Assembly: GCF_000758165.1 (NCBI RefSeq)
Contig: NZ_JNUP01000031.1
Coordinates: 1 to 64,000 of the forward strand
Source: Spirochaeta lutea
GTDB taxonomy: Bacteria > Spirochaetota > Spirochaetia > DSM-27196 > Salinispiraceae
Reading direction: 5' to 3'
Length of the DNA stretch: 64,000 nucleotides
Shown in pieces: positions 1 through 7,766 of the stretch. The notes under the pieces were generated by a model. The model was given only the letters and a program-made list of their open reading frames with translations. It did not search any database and was not told the DNA's origin. The translations under genes and the position numbers were made by a program. The number at the start of each line of letters is the position of its first letter. The first letter of the stretch is position 1.

Positions 1-203
1 GCCGGGGTGATACCCGCACCCGGGCCGAACACATGGGCCTGAGCCGGGAGCGCTTGGCGGAGATCCTTCAAAGCCTATGGGGCCGGCGGCCGTTTCGGGG
101 TAAGCTATCTCTCTGGACGGAGGAGCTGAAGACCTGGAATATGAAGTGGCGCAATCCCGGGGTGGACTTCGGGACCTACGTGCCGAAGTACATTTCGGCG
201 TGA
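1..203 (+). CDS. C-terminal fragment of an unrecognised protein (5' end outside window)
   Basis: An open frame enters from the left edge (first full codon at base 3) and ends at TGA 201-203, giving 66 residues. The fragment is basic and aromatic-rich, with WGRRPF, LSLWTEELKTW and MKWRNPGVDFGTYVPKY. I do not recognise the family. The frame is open to the window edge and its codon use resembles the neighbours, so I read it as the real end of an upstream gene. A relic of the 105-bp inverted-repeat element follows at about 244-264. Confidence 0.5.
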   Translation, partial: RGDTRTRAEHMGLSRERLAEILQSLWGRRPFRGKLSLWTEELKTWNMKWRNPGVDFGTYVPKYISA

Positions 204-243
204 TGAGGCGGGTGTGCTCTGGGGGTTTCTGAGGCACAAAAAA

Positions 244-264
244 GTTACAGGCTTTTGCGCACTT
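244..264. repeat. Relic of one terminus of the 105-bp inverted-repeat element
   Basis: The 21 bases resemble the right-hand end of the repeat family (consensus TTACAACCTTTTGCGCACTA) with about three mismatches. No left terminus or body is recognisable upstream. It lies between the end of the partial gene and the M20 amidohydrolase. Confidence 0.4.
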
Positions 265-311
265 GGCAAGGATTAGGGCACCGGGTGTTGGCCAGTTCAG
301 TCTATTCGGGG

Positions 312-317
312 TATCCT
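312..317 (+). promoter_or_regulatory. -10-like element positioned for a leaderless start
   Basis: TATCCT ends exactly 6 nt before ATG 324. No Shine-Dalgarno is evident. A clear -35 is not seen; the nearest candidate, TTGGCC, would need a 19-nt spacer. It fits the leaderless pattern seen at other genes in this window. Confidence 0.4.
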
Positions 318-323
318 GCAGGT

Positions 324-1526
324 ATGGATTTCGGAACAGAAATACGGCGCAAGGCTGCGGAATTGGCGGCCAAGGCGGTTGCCCGACGACGGCATATGCA
401 TCAAAACCCAGAGCTCAGTTTCCAGGAACAACGGACAAGCGCTTGGATCATGAGCCAGCTTCAGGAGATGGGTATTCCCGCTCAACCCGGGATCGGGGGA
501 AACGGGATACGGGCAGTTATCCACGGAGAGAAACCCGGACCGGTCATCGCTCTTCGGGCTGATTTTGACGCCCTGCCCATTACCGAACTCAATGAAATCC
601 CCTTTAAAAGCTGCAATCCCGGGGTTATGCATGCCTGCGGGCACGATGCCCATACGGCTATCCTGCTGACCGCCGGAGAGATTCTCTGGTCCCTGCGCCG
701 GGACCTAGGCGGTACCGTGGTGTTGATTTTTCAGCCCGGAGAGGAAAAAACCCCCGGCGGAGCCCAGGGGATGATCGCCCAGGGGGTACTGGAGAATCCG
801 GATGTTCAGCGCATTCTCGGTGAGCATATCAACCCCTCCTTGGAGGCTGGTACGGTGGGTTTCCGGCCAGGGCTCATGATGGCCAGTGCCGACGAACTCT
901 ACCTCACCGTGAAGGGCCGGGGCGGCCATGCGGCGAGTCCCCACATGGTTGTAGATCCCATCAGTATAGCTAGCCAGATTATTGTGGGTCTTCAGCAGGT
1001 GGTCAGCCGGAATGCCAACCCGGAAATTCCCAGCGTTCTCAGTTTCGGCCGGATTTTAGGGGATGGCGCGATGAATGTGATCCCCGATCAGGTGGTTATT
1101 GCCGGCACCTTCAGGACCGTAGACGAAACCTGGCGGGCGGATGCCCTGGAGCGGATACAGACCATGGCGGTGCAGACCGCCCGGGCTATGGGAGCGGATT
1201 GTGAGGTTCATATCGATCACGGATATCCGGTGGTGCACAATGACGAGGCCCTGACCCGGCGTGCCCGGGCTGCCGCCGAGGAGTACCTCGGTCCGGAACA
1301 TGTGGTTGATCTGCCCCTGGTCATGTGGGCCGAGGATTTCGCGTATTTTGGCCGGAGGGTTCCGGGATGTTTTTACAATCTGGGAGTAGCCAATACCCAG
1401 AAGGGCTGGAACAGCCCCCTTCACAGCCCCACCCTCATGATTGATGAGCGGGCCCTGGAAACCGGTGCGGGGCTCATGGCCTTTCTTGCCGTACAGGAAC
1501 TGAGGGATGCCCATGAGTCTCAATGA
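324..1526 (+). CDS. M20-family amidohydrolase (N-acyl amino acid / peptide deacylase type)
   Basis: A 400-residue protein of the M20D metallopeptidase family (IAA-amino acid hydrolase, N-acetylcysteine deacetylase, aminoacylase relatives), usual length about 390. The zinc-site motifs are clear: RADFDALP near residues 78-85, MHACGHDAH at about 102-110, and FQPGEE near 134. The reaction would be hydrolysis of an N-acylated amino acid or a similar amide in the cytoplasm; the substrate cannot be read from sequence. I chose ATG 324 over earlier in-frame starts because the family homology begins just after it and a -10-like TATCCT sits 6 nt upstream. The 3' end overlaps the next gene by 14 bp, so the two are probably cotranscribed. 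Confidence 0.85.
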   Translation: MDFGTEIRRKAAELAAKAVARRRHMHQNPELSFQEQRTSAWIMSQLQEMGIPAQPGIGGNGIRAVIHGEKPGPVIALRADFDALPITELNEIPFKSCNPGVMHACGHDAHTAILLTAGEILWSLRRDLGGTVVLIFQPGEEKTPGGAQGMIAQGVLENPDVQRILGEHINPSLEAGTVGFRPGLMMASADELYLTVKGRGGHAASPHMVVDPISIASQIIVGLQQVVSRNANPEIPSVLSFGRILGDGAMNVIPDQVVIAGTFRTVDETWRADALERIQTMAVQTARAMGADCEVHIDHGYPVVHNDEALTRRARAAAEEYLGPEHVVDLPLVMWAEDFAYFGRRVPGCFYNLGVANTQKGWNSPLHSPTLMIDERALETGAGLMAFLAVQELRDAHESQ

Positions 1527-2268
1527 GGATCAATTTGAACGATTCAAGGTCTGGTTTCTCCGAGGCGAGCAGGACCAACAGCGGGTCCGAAGGGCAATTT
1601 CAGAGCTGGAGTCCCGGACATCAGCGGAGGTTCTCCCCCTGGTGGTGTATCAGAGCAGCTCCTACCGGTTTGCGTACTGGCGGGCGGTAGTTGCTATCCT
1701 GGTCCTAACTCTGCTGTTGAGCATCGTCTTGGTTATCGTGACCCCCCCGGCAGAAACGCTCTTCAATATTGTGGGCCGCATAATCCTGGTGTTGGTTGTA
1801 AGCAATCCTATCTTGATTCTCCTGCTCCATGTGTTTCCCACCATACGCTTAATCTTTACGACCCAGGCGGAGCGCAGGGATATCGTCCGGGATTCAGCCA
1901 TGGCCTGCTTCTACCGGTTCGGGCTTGCCGATACCAGAGATAACTCAGGGGTGCTCCTCTATATTTCCGCCCTGGAGCGGGAGGTTCGCATCCTGGTGGA
2001 CCAGGGGGTAGCTCAGAAGGTATCCCGGAACCGCTGGGATGCCCTGGCAGAGAGAACCCAAAAACTCCTTAACACCGGCAAGGGCGTCTATACCGTCATT
2101 GAAGCCATTGAGTGTATGTCCGCAATCCTGGGTGATAGCCTGCCCCGCAGGCCGGATGATGAGAACGAGCTTCCCGATCTCCTGGTATGCCGCATGCCCC
2201 TGGAATGGAACCCCTCCGAGGAGGATCTAGTGGTAAGGGAGCATCTCCGGGGTTTTACCAGTACATAA
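1513..2268 (+). CDS. TPM-domain membrane protein
   Basis: A 251-residue protein with a short charged N-terminus, two hydrophobic segments at about residues 55-80 and 88-110, and a C-terminal TPM-like (formerly DUF477) region with the pattern GVLLYISALEREVRILVD followed by a conserved Trp. The family is membrane-associated, and some members are acid phosphatases or photosystem repair factors. The function here is unknown. Start ATG 1513 is preferred over ATG 1507 because GAGGG lies 6 nt upstream of it. It overlaps the end of the M20 gene, which suggests translational coupling. Its 3' flank is filled with copies of the 105-bp repeat. Confidence 0.7.
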   Translation: MSLNEDQFERFKVWFLRGEQDQQRVRRAISELESRTSAEVLPLVVYQSSSYRFAYWRAVVAILVLTLLLSIVLVIVTPPAETLFNIVGRIILVLVVSNPILILLLHVFPTIRLIFTTQAERRDIVRDSAMACFYRFGLADTRDNSGVLLYISALEREVRILVDQGVAQKVSRNRWDALAERTQKLLNTGKGVYTVIEAIECMSAILGDSLPRRPDDENELPDLLVCRMPLEWNPSEEDLVVREHLRGFTST

Positions 2269-2276
2269 GATTCACC

Positions 2277-2297
2277 TAGTGGGCAAAGGGTTGTAAC
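2277..2297 (+). repeat. Isolated left-terminus stub of the 105-bp repeat family
   Basis: TAGTGGGCAAAGGGTTGTAA matches the 20-bp terminal repeat with two substitutions. Another left terminus follows 28 bp later, so this looks like an eroded or truncated first insertion in a cluster. Confidence 0.5.
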
Positions 2298-2304
2298 CCT
2301 TCTG

Positions 2305-2387
2305 TAATGCGCAAACGGTTGTAACGATTCACTCCGGCAACACCATCCCTGGGCCGGTTCCCGAACCATGCCGCTGTGTCCGGTTTG
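2305..2387 (+). repeat. Degenerate copy of the 105-bp repeat, right end replaced by another copy
   Basis: It begins TAATGCGCAAACGGTTGTAA and its body aligns with the intact copy next to it (shared CCATCCCTGGG core and CCGC near the right side). The right terminal repeat is missing where the intact copy begins at 2388. This suggests a nested or adjacent insertion. Confidence 0.6.
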
Positions 2388-2492
2388 TAGTGCGCAAAAG
2401 GTTGTAACTTTAGGCCTCCGCGACACTATCCCTGGGTTAGCTTTCGGAACGCGCCGCCATATCTGGTGTAGTTTACAACCTTTTGCGCACTA
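2388..2492 (+). repeat. Intact 105-bp inverted-repeat element (MITE-like), copy A
   Basis: The element has a 20-bp perfect terminal inverted repeat, TAGTGCGCAAAAGGTTGTAA and its complement. The body differs from the copy at 28894-28998 at only about three positions. It occupies the convergent intergenic space between the TPM gene and cmoB. No coding capacity is visible. TA at both outer ends would fit a TA target duplication. Confidence 0.85.
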
Positions 2493-2558
2493 GGTATCCG
2501 GTTAAAGTACCTTGGGGTTCGTTCAAAAGACGGCTGCAATGGGTTCAACCGTCTACTA

Positions 2559-3584
2559 CTAATTACGTTCCGCCCGTAAACTGGCGCGCAGCGGCGCCGG
2601 GTATCCCTCGACGGTTCGACTGGGATCCTGGGGGTCCAGAAAGTCCTCCAGACTCTCGAAGGTCATCCAGGGGGTCGATCGCTGTTCCTGGAGGGTGGTA
2701 GGAGTAATATCCAGTACTGCCTCCCGTACAAATCCTGCCCGGCGGACCCAATGGAGTAATTCATCCAGGCTGGGAATAAACCACACGTTACGCATCTTGG
2801 CATACCGATCCCGGGGAACAAGTATCTGCCCGTATTCCTGGGGGATAATCAGGGTTTCCAATACTAGTTCCCCCTGGGGAGCCAGAGCAGCCTTGAGCTG
2901 GAATAAATGATCAAAGGGACTTCGCTGGTGGTATAAAACCCCCATGGAAAATACGGTATCAAAACACTGACTATTGGGGGGCAGCTCCTCCAGGGTCAGG
3001 GGGAGAACCCCGACCCGGGGCGGCGGTGATCCCACTAAGCCCCGGCAGAGGTAAAACTGGGCTGTACTGACCAGGAAGGGTTCTACACCCACCCCAAGAT
3101 CAGCACCCTCCAACAGCATCCGCCACAAATGGTATCCGCTCCCGCAACCAACATCTAGAACCCGGCGACCCGCTAGGGGCGCGATCTGGCCGGCAATCCG
3201 ATCCCATTTCCAATCAGACCGCCACTCGGTGTCCACATATACATCGCCGAACATAAAGGGGCCCTTCCGCCATGGTTTAAGGCCTGTCAGGATGTCCCGG
3301 GCTGCCGGAGGGAAGGCCAGGGCCCCGGAAGCCTTCAGATGCGGGAGACCTGGGGCAGTAGAATCCCCTTCAAAACTCGCCGCCCCAGAATTCCCCTGGG
3401 GTCCCGCCGCCTGCCGGGCACCCAGGAGCTGCTCCATCTGAGCCAGCAGGGCGTGTCCGCTTTGCCGCATCCCATCCAGGAGCTGACAGCTCCGGGCAAT
3501 CGCCCCGTCCCCAAAGGCCTGGGGCAACCCTTTACTCAACCAGGGCTCGCTACCCAGCTCCCGGAGAACCTCGGTTAAGATCAC
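2559..3584 (-). CDS. cmoB: tRNA U34 carboxymethyltransferase CmoB
   Basis: A 341-residue SAM-fold protein (E. coli CmoB is about 323). It transfers a carboxymethyl group from carboxy-SAM to 5-hydroxyuridine 34 of tRNA, giving cmo5U. Seen here: the CmoB-type LKPWRKGPF region and DTEWRSDWKW before the SAM loop (VLDVGCGSGYHLWRM), VEPFLVSTAQF after it, then VFSMGVLYHQRSP, all typical of the family. The GTG at 3584 is preferred because it directly follows the cmoA stop and has GAGG upstream; an ATG at 3635 would force a 49-bp overlap with cmoA. cmoA lies immediately upstream and makes the cofactor CmoB uses. Confidence 0.88.
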   Translation of the reverse strand: MILTEVLRELGSEPWLSKGLPQAFGDGAIARSCQLLDGMRQSGHALLAQMEQLLGARQAAGPQGNSGAASFEGDSTAPGLPHLKASGALAFPPAARDILTGLKPWRKGPFMFGDVYVDTEWRSDWKWDRIAGQIAPLAGRRVLDVGCGSGYHLWRMLLEGADLGVGVEPFLVSTAQFYLCRGLVGSPPPRVGVLPLTLEELPPNSQCFDTVFSMGVLYHQRSPFDHLFQLKAALAPQGELVLETLIIPQEYGQILVPRDRYAKMRNVWFIPSLDELLHWVRRAGFVREAVLDITPTTLQEQRSTPWMTFESLEDFLDPQDPSRTVEGYPAPLRASLRAERN

Positions 3585-3586
3585 AT

Positions 3587-4312
3587 CTACCGCCTCTGGG
3601 CCAAGAAGCTGACGAACTGAAACCAGCCATACCATTGGGTAACAAAGCCGAAGCCTGCCTCAGCCAGGGCGTCCCGGTGTTCCTGGGCAGTCCAGGGAAC
3701 CAACACGTTTTCTAGGGCCTGTCGCTTCTGGGCAATCTCAAGGTCCGAGTAGCCGTTTCGGCGTTTAAAATCGACATGCAAATCCGTGATCATCTGCTGC
3801 TCTTCGGGATCGGAGAATCCGATTTTTTCTGAAAGAATCAATACCCCCCCGGGCACGAGGGCACTACGAATCCGCCCTAGGAGCTCCGGCCGGTCCTGAG
3901 GGGCGACGAACTGAAGGGTAAAATTGAGTACCACCACCGAAGCATTCCCCAAGGGAGTGTCCTGGATGTTCTCCCTCCGGACCTCCACGGGAGCAAGGGA
4001 AGGATCTCCGTCCATCACCCGCCGACACCGCTCGACCATAGCCGGGGAGTTATCCACCGCCACGATGCTTGCATCCTTGGCTAACAAATTATGTCGAATC
4101 GCCAGAGTACTGGCACCGAGACTGCAACCCAGGTCGTAACACCGGGTACCATCCTGGGCAAACCGCCGGGTAAACTGACCAATCGACTCTAGAATACTCT
4201 CGTATCCCGGCACGGAGCGCTTGATCATATCCGGGAAAACCCGGGCGACCCGGTCATCGAAGCGAAATGGTTCGGGCGGTCCCTCTGCCCGGGCGTAAAT
4301 TCTGTCCTTCAT
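3587..4312 (-). CDS. cmoA: carboxy-SAM synthase CmoA
   Basis: A 241-residue class I methyltransferase-fold protein (E. coli CmoA 247) that converts SAM and prephenate to carboxy-SAM for CmoB. Seen here: FRFDDRVARVFPDMIKRSVPGYE near the N-terminus, the SAM motif YDLGCSLGASTLAIR, and a conserved NFTLQF segment followed by LSEKIGF. ATG 4312 is chosen because TACAGT ends 6 nt upstream, with TG before it as in an extended -10. A Shine-Dalgarno is absent. It is divergent from the alpha-galactosidase, with only 38 bp between the two start codons. Confidence 0.9.
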   Translation of the reverse strand: MKDRIYARAEGPPEPFRFDDRVARVFPDMIKRSVPGYESILESIGQFTRRFAQDGTRCYDLGCSLGASTLAIRHNLLAKDASIVAVDNSPAMVERCRRVMDGDPSLAPVEVRRENIQDTPLGNASVVVLNFTLQFVAPQDRPELLGRIRSALVPGGVLILSEKIGFSDPEEQQMITDLHVDFKRRNGYSDLEIAQKRQALENVLVPWTAQEHRDALAEAGFGFVTQWYGWFQFVSFLAQRR

Positions 4313-4318
4313 AATCCC

Positions 4319-4324
4319 ACTGTA
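4319..4324 (-). promoter_or_regulatory. Leaderless-type extended -10 for cmoA
   Basis: On the minus strand, TGCTACAGT (an extended -10 pattern, TGN-TACAGT) ends 6 nt before ATG of cmoA. It lies within the 38-bp region shared with the divergent galactosidase start. Confidence 0.5.
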
Positions 4325-4337
4325 GCATAAAACCTGG

Positions 4338-4343
4338 TACAAT
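4338..4343 (+). promoter_or_regulatory. Leaderless-type extended -10 for the alpha-galactosidase
   Basis: TGGTACAAT (extended -10) ends 7 nt before ATG 4351. No -35 resembling TTGACA is found at 16-18 nt, which the TGN extension could compensate for. The two divergent -10 elements are separated by 13 bp, so simultaneous occupation by two polymerases looks impossible. Confidence 0.5.
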
Positions 4344-4350
4344 AGCAGCC

Positions 4351-6675
4351 ATGATACAACTGCATGATCGCCAGGCCATTATCCACGCCGGTCCCCTCAC
4401 CTACAGTCTCGGCGCAACTCCGGAGGGTTTCCTGCTCCAAGGCTTTGCAGGCTACCTTGGATCAGGGGTTCATTCTTTTCAGGGTGATTCTAACGCCTCA
4501 GCCTCGGAAGCATCCCCGGACCCCTCGGGTCAGAACCTGCCGTTCCAGTATCTCGGCCCGAGTGCCAGAAAAGCCTACCACCCCCCCCGGCCTAACAGCT
4601 GTGCAGGCCAGATCTACGCCCCTGACATAGAGCCGGCCCAGGCCCTCATGCCCCCTGATCTCGGCCCCGACAGCGAGCTCTGGGAATTTCCGGCCCCGGG
4701 TATCGGAGACTTCCGGAATCCCGGCATCGAAATCCGCACCGGGGAAGGCCATACCACCTGTGATCTACGGGTTCGAAGTATGAGACTCCTGGATGAAAAG
4801 CCTGCCATCAAGGGATTACCCAGCGTCCGGCAGAACCCCCTGGAGGGAGACCGGACCCTGGAGATACTCTTGGAAGACCGGGTACTATCCCTAGAGATCC
4901 GGCTGCTCTACACCAGCCTGCCGGAGTACGGGGTCATTGCCCGATCTGCCCGGGTGCACAATAAGGGGTCCCGGGTACTGCATTTGGGTCATCTAGCCAG
5001 CCTCAACCTTGATCTGCCCATCCACGACTACTATTTCGGTCAACTCAGCGGTACCTGGGCCCGGGAACGACATCCCCTGTTCCGTCCCCTGCAACCCGGC
5101 CTCACCGAGGTGCATAGCCGCCGGGGGCAAAGCGGTCCTGAGACGAGCCCCCAGATATTCCTCGCCGCCCCCGGAACCACCGAAACCACTGGAGAGGTAT
5201 TTTCTGCAGGTCTTGTTTACAGTGGAAATTTTTCCGGATCTGCGGAGGTCAATGGATTCGGTGCGACTCGTCTTCAAATAGGTATCAATCCCCGGGGATT
5301 CGACTGGCCCCTTGCGCCGGGAGAGAGCTTCCAGGCACCGGAGGCCTGGCTGGGATATAGCAACCGGGGATTCGGGCCCCTATCCCGCAATCTCCACCGC
5401 CTTATCCGGGAGAGGCTCTGCATCAGCCCCTGGAGCAGCCGGGAACGTCCGATTCTACTGAATAACTGGGAGGCAACCTACTTCGATTTTTCCCATAAGG
5501 ATCTGGTCACCCTCGCTAAGGCCGGAGCAAAGGCGGGGATCGAACTATTCGTGCTGGATGACGGTTGGTTCGGAGAGCGGAGGAACGACAGTTCTTCCCT
5601 GGGGGATTGGGAGGTGAACCCTCAAAAATTGCCCCGGGGGCTTGAGGGACTTGCAGGAGATATCCGGGCCCTGGGATTGGAATTCGGTCTTTGGATTGAG
5701 CCCGAGATGGTCAGCCCGGACAGTCAGCTGTACCGCCGACATCCCGACTGGTGTATCCACATTCCCGGCCGGAACAGGACGCTGGGACGGAATCAGCTGG
5801 TACTCGACTTAGCCCGCCGGGAGGTTCAGGACTGGATAATTCACACCGTGGAGGGCCTGGTATCCAAGGCTCCCATAACCTACATCAAGTGGGATATGAA
5901 CCGCCCCATCACCGAATCCAGCCCGGCTCACAGCCACAGCTACATGCTCGGACTTTACCGGATCCTGGAACATCTCACCCTCGGCCACCCCGAGGTACTC
6001 TTTGAGGGTTGTTCCGCCGGGGGAGGCCGCTTTGATCTGGGGATGCTGGCCTATTATCCCCAGTTTTGGACCAGCGACGACACCGACGCCATCGAACGCC
6101 TGCCGATCCAGTGGGGTACCAGCCTCGGCTATCCCACCAGTGCCATGGCAAGTCATATCAGCGCCGTACCCAACCACCAGGTAGGCCGGACCACCCCCCT
6201 GGACACCCGGGCTGTCACTGCCTTCTGGGGGGTTTTCGGGTACGAACTGAACCTCAGCCGGAGCAAGGATGAGGAACTCACCCAACTGAATACCCTAAGC
6301 GGATGGTATAAAAAGCTCCGGACTCTACTCCAGTTCGGAGATCTCTATCGCCTGGAGGGCCCCACAGCCAGGCCTTTGGGCTGCAGCAGTCCAGGAGCCC
6401 TGGATCGATGGTCTTGGATGATGACCTCCCGGGATAGGGGCCGGGCACTGGTCTGCAGCGTACAGGTACTATCCCAACCGAATCCGACCGTCCCCCGGTT
6501 TTTGCGCCTGGAAGGCTTGAATGCCAAAACAATGTACCGGGTATGGGCTGTAAGTCCCCGGGGACAAGAGGATCTCGGTTTGGTTCCCGGGGAGGTGGCG
6601 CTGTACCGGGGTATCGCACTACCCTACAGGCCTGGAGACTTCCAATCAGCGATGCTCTATCTTGAGGAATCCTAG
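4351..6675 (+). CDS. alpha-galactosidase, glycoside hydrolase family 36
   Basis: A 774-residue GH36 enzyme (family usually 700-750) that hydrolyses alpha-1,6-galactosides such as melibiose and raffinose. Seen here: the conserved VLDDGWFG segment, nucleophile region YIKWDMNR with the likely catalytic Asp near residue 515, the FEGCSAGGGRFD loop, and acid/base region WTSDDTDA near 576. No signal peptide is visible, so it is probably cytoplasmic. There is no sugar transporter next to it. The N-terminal domain carries a Pro/Ser-rich stretch around residues 45-95 that looks like an insertion. Its 3' end abuts an unusual direct-repeat cluster. Confidence 0.92.
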   Translation: MIQLHDRQAIIHAGPLTYSLGATPEGFLLQGFAGYLGSGVHSFQGDSNASASEASPDPSGQNLPFQYLGPSARKAYHPPRPNSCAGQIYAPDIEPAQALMPPDLGPDSELWEFPAPGIGDFRNPGIEIRTGEGHTTCDLRVRSMRLLDEKPAIKGLPSVRQNPLEGDRTLEILLEDRVLSLEIRLLYTSLPEYGVIARSARVHNKGSRVLHLGHLASLNLDLPIHDYYFGQLSGTWARERHPLFRPLQPGLTEVHSRRGQSGPETSPQIFLAAPGTTETTGEVFSAGLVYSGNFSGSAEVNGFGATRLQIGINPRGFDWPLAPGESFQAPEAWLGYSNRGFGPLSRNLHRLIRERLCISPWSSRERPILLNNWEATYFDFSHKDLVTLAKAGAKAGIELFVLDDGWFGERRNDSSSLGDWEVNPQKLPRGLEGLAGDIRALGLEFGLWIEPEMVSPDSQLYRRHPDWCIHIPGRNRTLGRNQLVLDLARREVQDWIIHTVEGLVSKAPITYIKWDMNRPITESSPAHSHSYMLGLYRILEHLTLGHPEVLFEGCSAGGGRFDLGMLAYYPQFWTSDDTDAIERLPIQWGTSLGYPTSAMASHISAVPNHQVGRTTPLDTRAVTAFWGVFGYELNLSRSKDEELTQLNTLSGWYKKLRTLLQFGDLYRLEGPTARPLGCSSPGALDRWSWMMTSRDRGRALVCSVQVLSQPNPTVPRFLRLEGLNAKTMYRVWAVSPRGQEDLGLVPGEVALYRGIALPYRPGDFQSAMLYLEES

Positions 6676-6819
6676 CAGGCCGCGTCCACGGCAAATCACA
6701 TTCTTAAACTGATTCAGCCGCGGCCACCCGACTCCCAGGCCGGGTGCACGGCGTATCACGATAGATAATCGCTGCCGCCGTTGACGCCACGCTATAAGGC
6801 CGCGTCCACGGCAAATCAC
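6676..6819. repeat. Three 24-bp direct repeats at exact 60-bp period
   Basis: The core (consensus starting AGGCCGCGTCCACGG) occurs at 6676-6699, 6736-6759 and 6796-6819, so starts are exactly 60 bp apart with two 36-bp intervals. Copies 1 and 3 differ only at the first base; the middle copy has four substitutions, but the GCCG and CGGC flanking a 6-nt loop are kept in all three. The intervals are much less similar to each other than the cores, though not fully unrelated (about 16 of 36 positions match). It fills the convergent space between the galactosidase and the hemolysin III homologue. No cas gene is in the window. Confidence 0.75.
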
Positions 6820-6852
6820 GGGCAGGGGGACACACAGGCGAGGTAAACGCCG

Positions 6853-7509
6853 CTACCGCGCCACGTACATGGCATAGCCCAGGTAGAAGGAAACGCTCCC
6901 GGCCAATACAAAGAGGTGCCAGATAACATGGGCGAATCGCAGGGAACGCCATGCATAAAAGATGAACCCCAGGGAGTAGCTCAGTCCCCCGATGACCGCC
7001 CAGAGGATGAACCCCGGGGGTGATTGTCGAAGAAAGGGCCCAAGGACAAAGACGATCAACCAGCCCATGGGCAGATAGAGGGCATCAACAATGAGGGGCA
7101 ACTTCTTCATGACGAAGAGTTTCATACACAAACCGATAATCGCAATTGCCCACACCACGCCGAAGAGCCACCAGCCCGCCGCACCCCGAAGGATCACCAA
7201 ACTGAGGGGTGTGTAGGTACCGGCAATGAGCAGGTAAATCGCCCCATGGTCCAGACGTTCAAGACGCTGGCGGATCCTGGGAAAATCAGCGAAGCCATGG
7301 AGGAGAGCCGATGATAGATAGAGGATTATCTGGGTTGTCCCATAGATACTGAAGCTTACATACTTCCAGGGGTCAGGGTTTTCTCCGGTGACAATGAGGA
7401 GAACAACCAAGCCGGCGATGGAAAGACCCGCGCCAATTGCGTGGGTTAGACTGTTGAAGATTTCTTCCATGGCTGAAAGGCCGTCGGGGGTTGATGCGGT
7501 ACGGTTCAT
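6853..7509 (-). CDS. hemolysin III / YqfA family membrane protein
   Basis: A 218-residue protein with about seven hydrophobic segments, the usual size and topology of the HlyIII/PAQR-related family. The family N-terminal signature is present (EEIFNSLTHAIGAG near residues 14-28), as are LDHGAIYLLIAGTYTP and the C-terminal HVIWHLFVLAGS. The conserved Asp and His residues match the proposed metal site. The true role of bacterial members is poorly known. ATG 7509 is used; a -10-like TATCCT lies 9 nt upstream with ATGACA 17 nt before that. Confidence 0.88.
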   Translation of the reverse strand: MNRTASTPDGLSAMEEIFNSLTHAIGAGLSIAGLVVLLIVTGENPDPWKYVSFSIYGTTQIILYLSSALLHGFADFPRIRQRLERLDHGAIYLLIAGTYTPLSLVILRGAAGWWLFGVVWAIAIIGLCMKLFVMKKLPLIVDALYLPMGWLIVFVLGPFLRQSPPGFILWAVIGGLSYSLGFIFYAWRSLRFAHVIWHLFVLAGSVSFYLGYAMYVAR

Positions 7510-7571
7510 AGGATGCCAAGGATACCTGAAAAACCGAGGTTTGTCATTCAGGGAGAAAACAACCTAGGACG

Positions 7572-7608
7572 AAAAAATAGGGGAGTGCAGCCTGCCGCCC
7601 CACTCCCC
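7572..7608 (-). terminator. Rho-independent terminator of the ABC export operon
   Basis: On the minus strand an 8-bp stem (GGGGAGTG / CACTCCCC) with a GC-rich 13-nt loop is followed by TATTTTTT. It begins 8 nt after the stop of the 41-residue membrane protein, so that small gene lies inside the transcription unit. Confidence 0.85.
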
Positions 7609-7615
7609 CGCGCTT

Positions 7616-7741
7616 CTACTCGTCCTCGGGCTCTTCTTCCTGTGTCTTCCGTTTATTCATTATAGAACCCAGAACCTTCAATTTTAGGTACCCTAAAAAG
7701 ACTACCCCGAGTGCTATAAGCACCCACCAATACCATGCCAT
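7616..7741 (-). CDS. 41-residue membrane protein at the end of the ABC operon
   Basis: The small frame begins with ATG at 7741, preceded by AAAGGAG with a 6-7 nt gap, and ends at TAG 7616. The product starts MAWYWWVLIALGVVFLGYL, a single membrane helix, followed by a basic patch (NKRKTQ) and an acidic tail (EEEPEDE). It lies 25 bp after the ABC-2 permease and directly before a strong terminator, so it is very probably the last gene of the TetR-ABC operon. No family is recognised; an accessory subunit or stabiliser of the exporter is a reasonable guess. Confidence 0.7.
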   Translation of the reverse strand: MAWYWWVLIALGVVFLGYLKLKVLGSIMNKRKTQEEEPEDE

Positions 7742-7766
7742 ATCTAGCTCCTTTCCACCGCCCCAA

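Noticed and set aside
1056-1523. 155-codon minus-strand frame opposite the M20 amidohydrolase
   Set aside because: Antisense to a conserved enzyme, without start signal or homology.
2590-2650. tRNA-like T-arm (GGTTCGAC) on the plus strand
   Set aside because: It lies within the cmoB coding sequence and no acceptor stem or anticodon arm can be drawn around it.
5809-6285. 158-codon minus-strand frame inside the alpha-galactosidase
   Set aside because: It lies opposite the catalytic domain of a certain GH36 gene; long antisense frames are common in GC-rich coding DNA.
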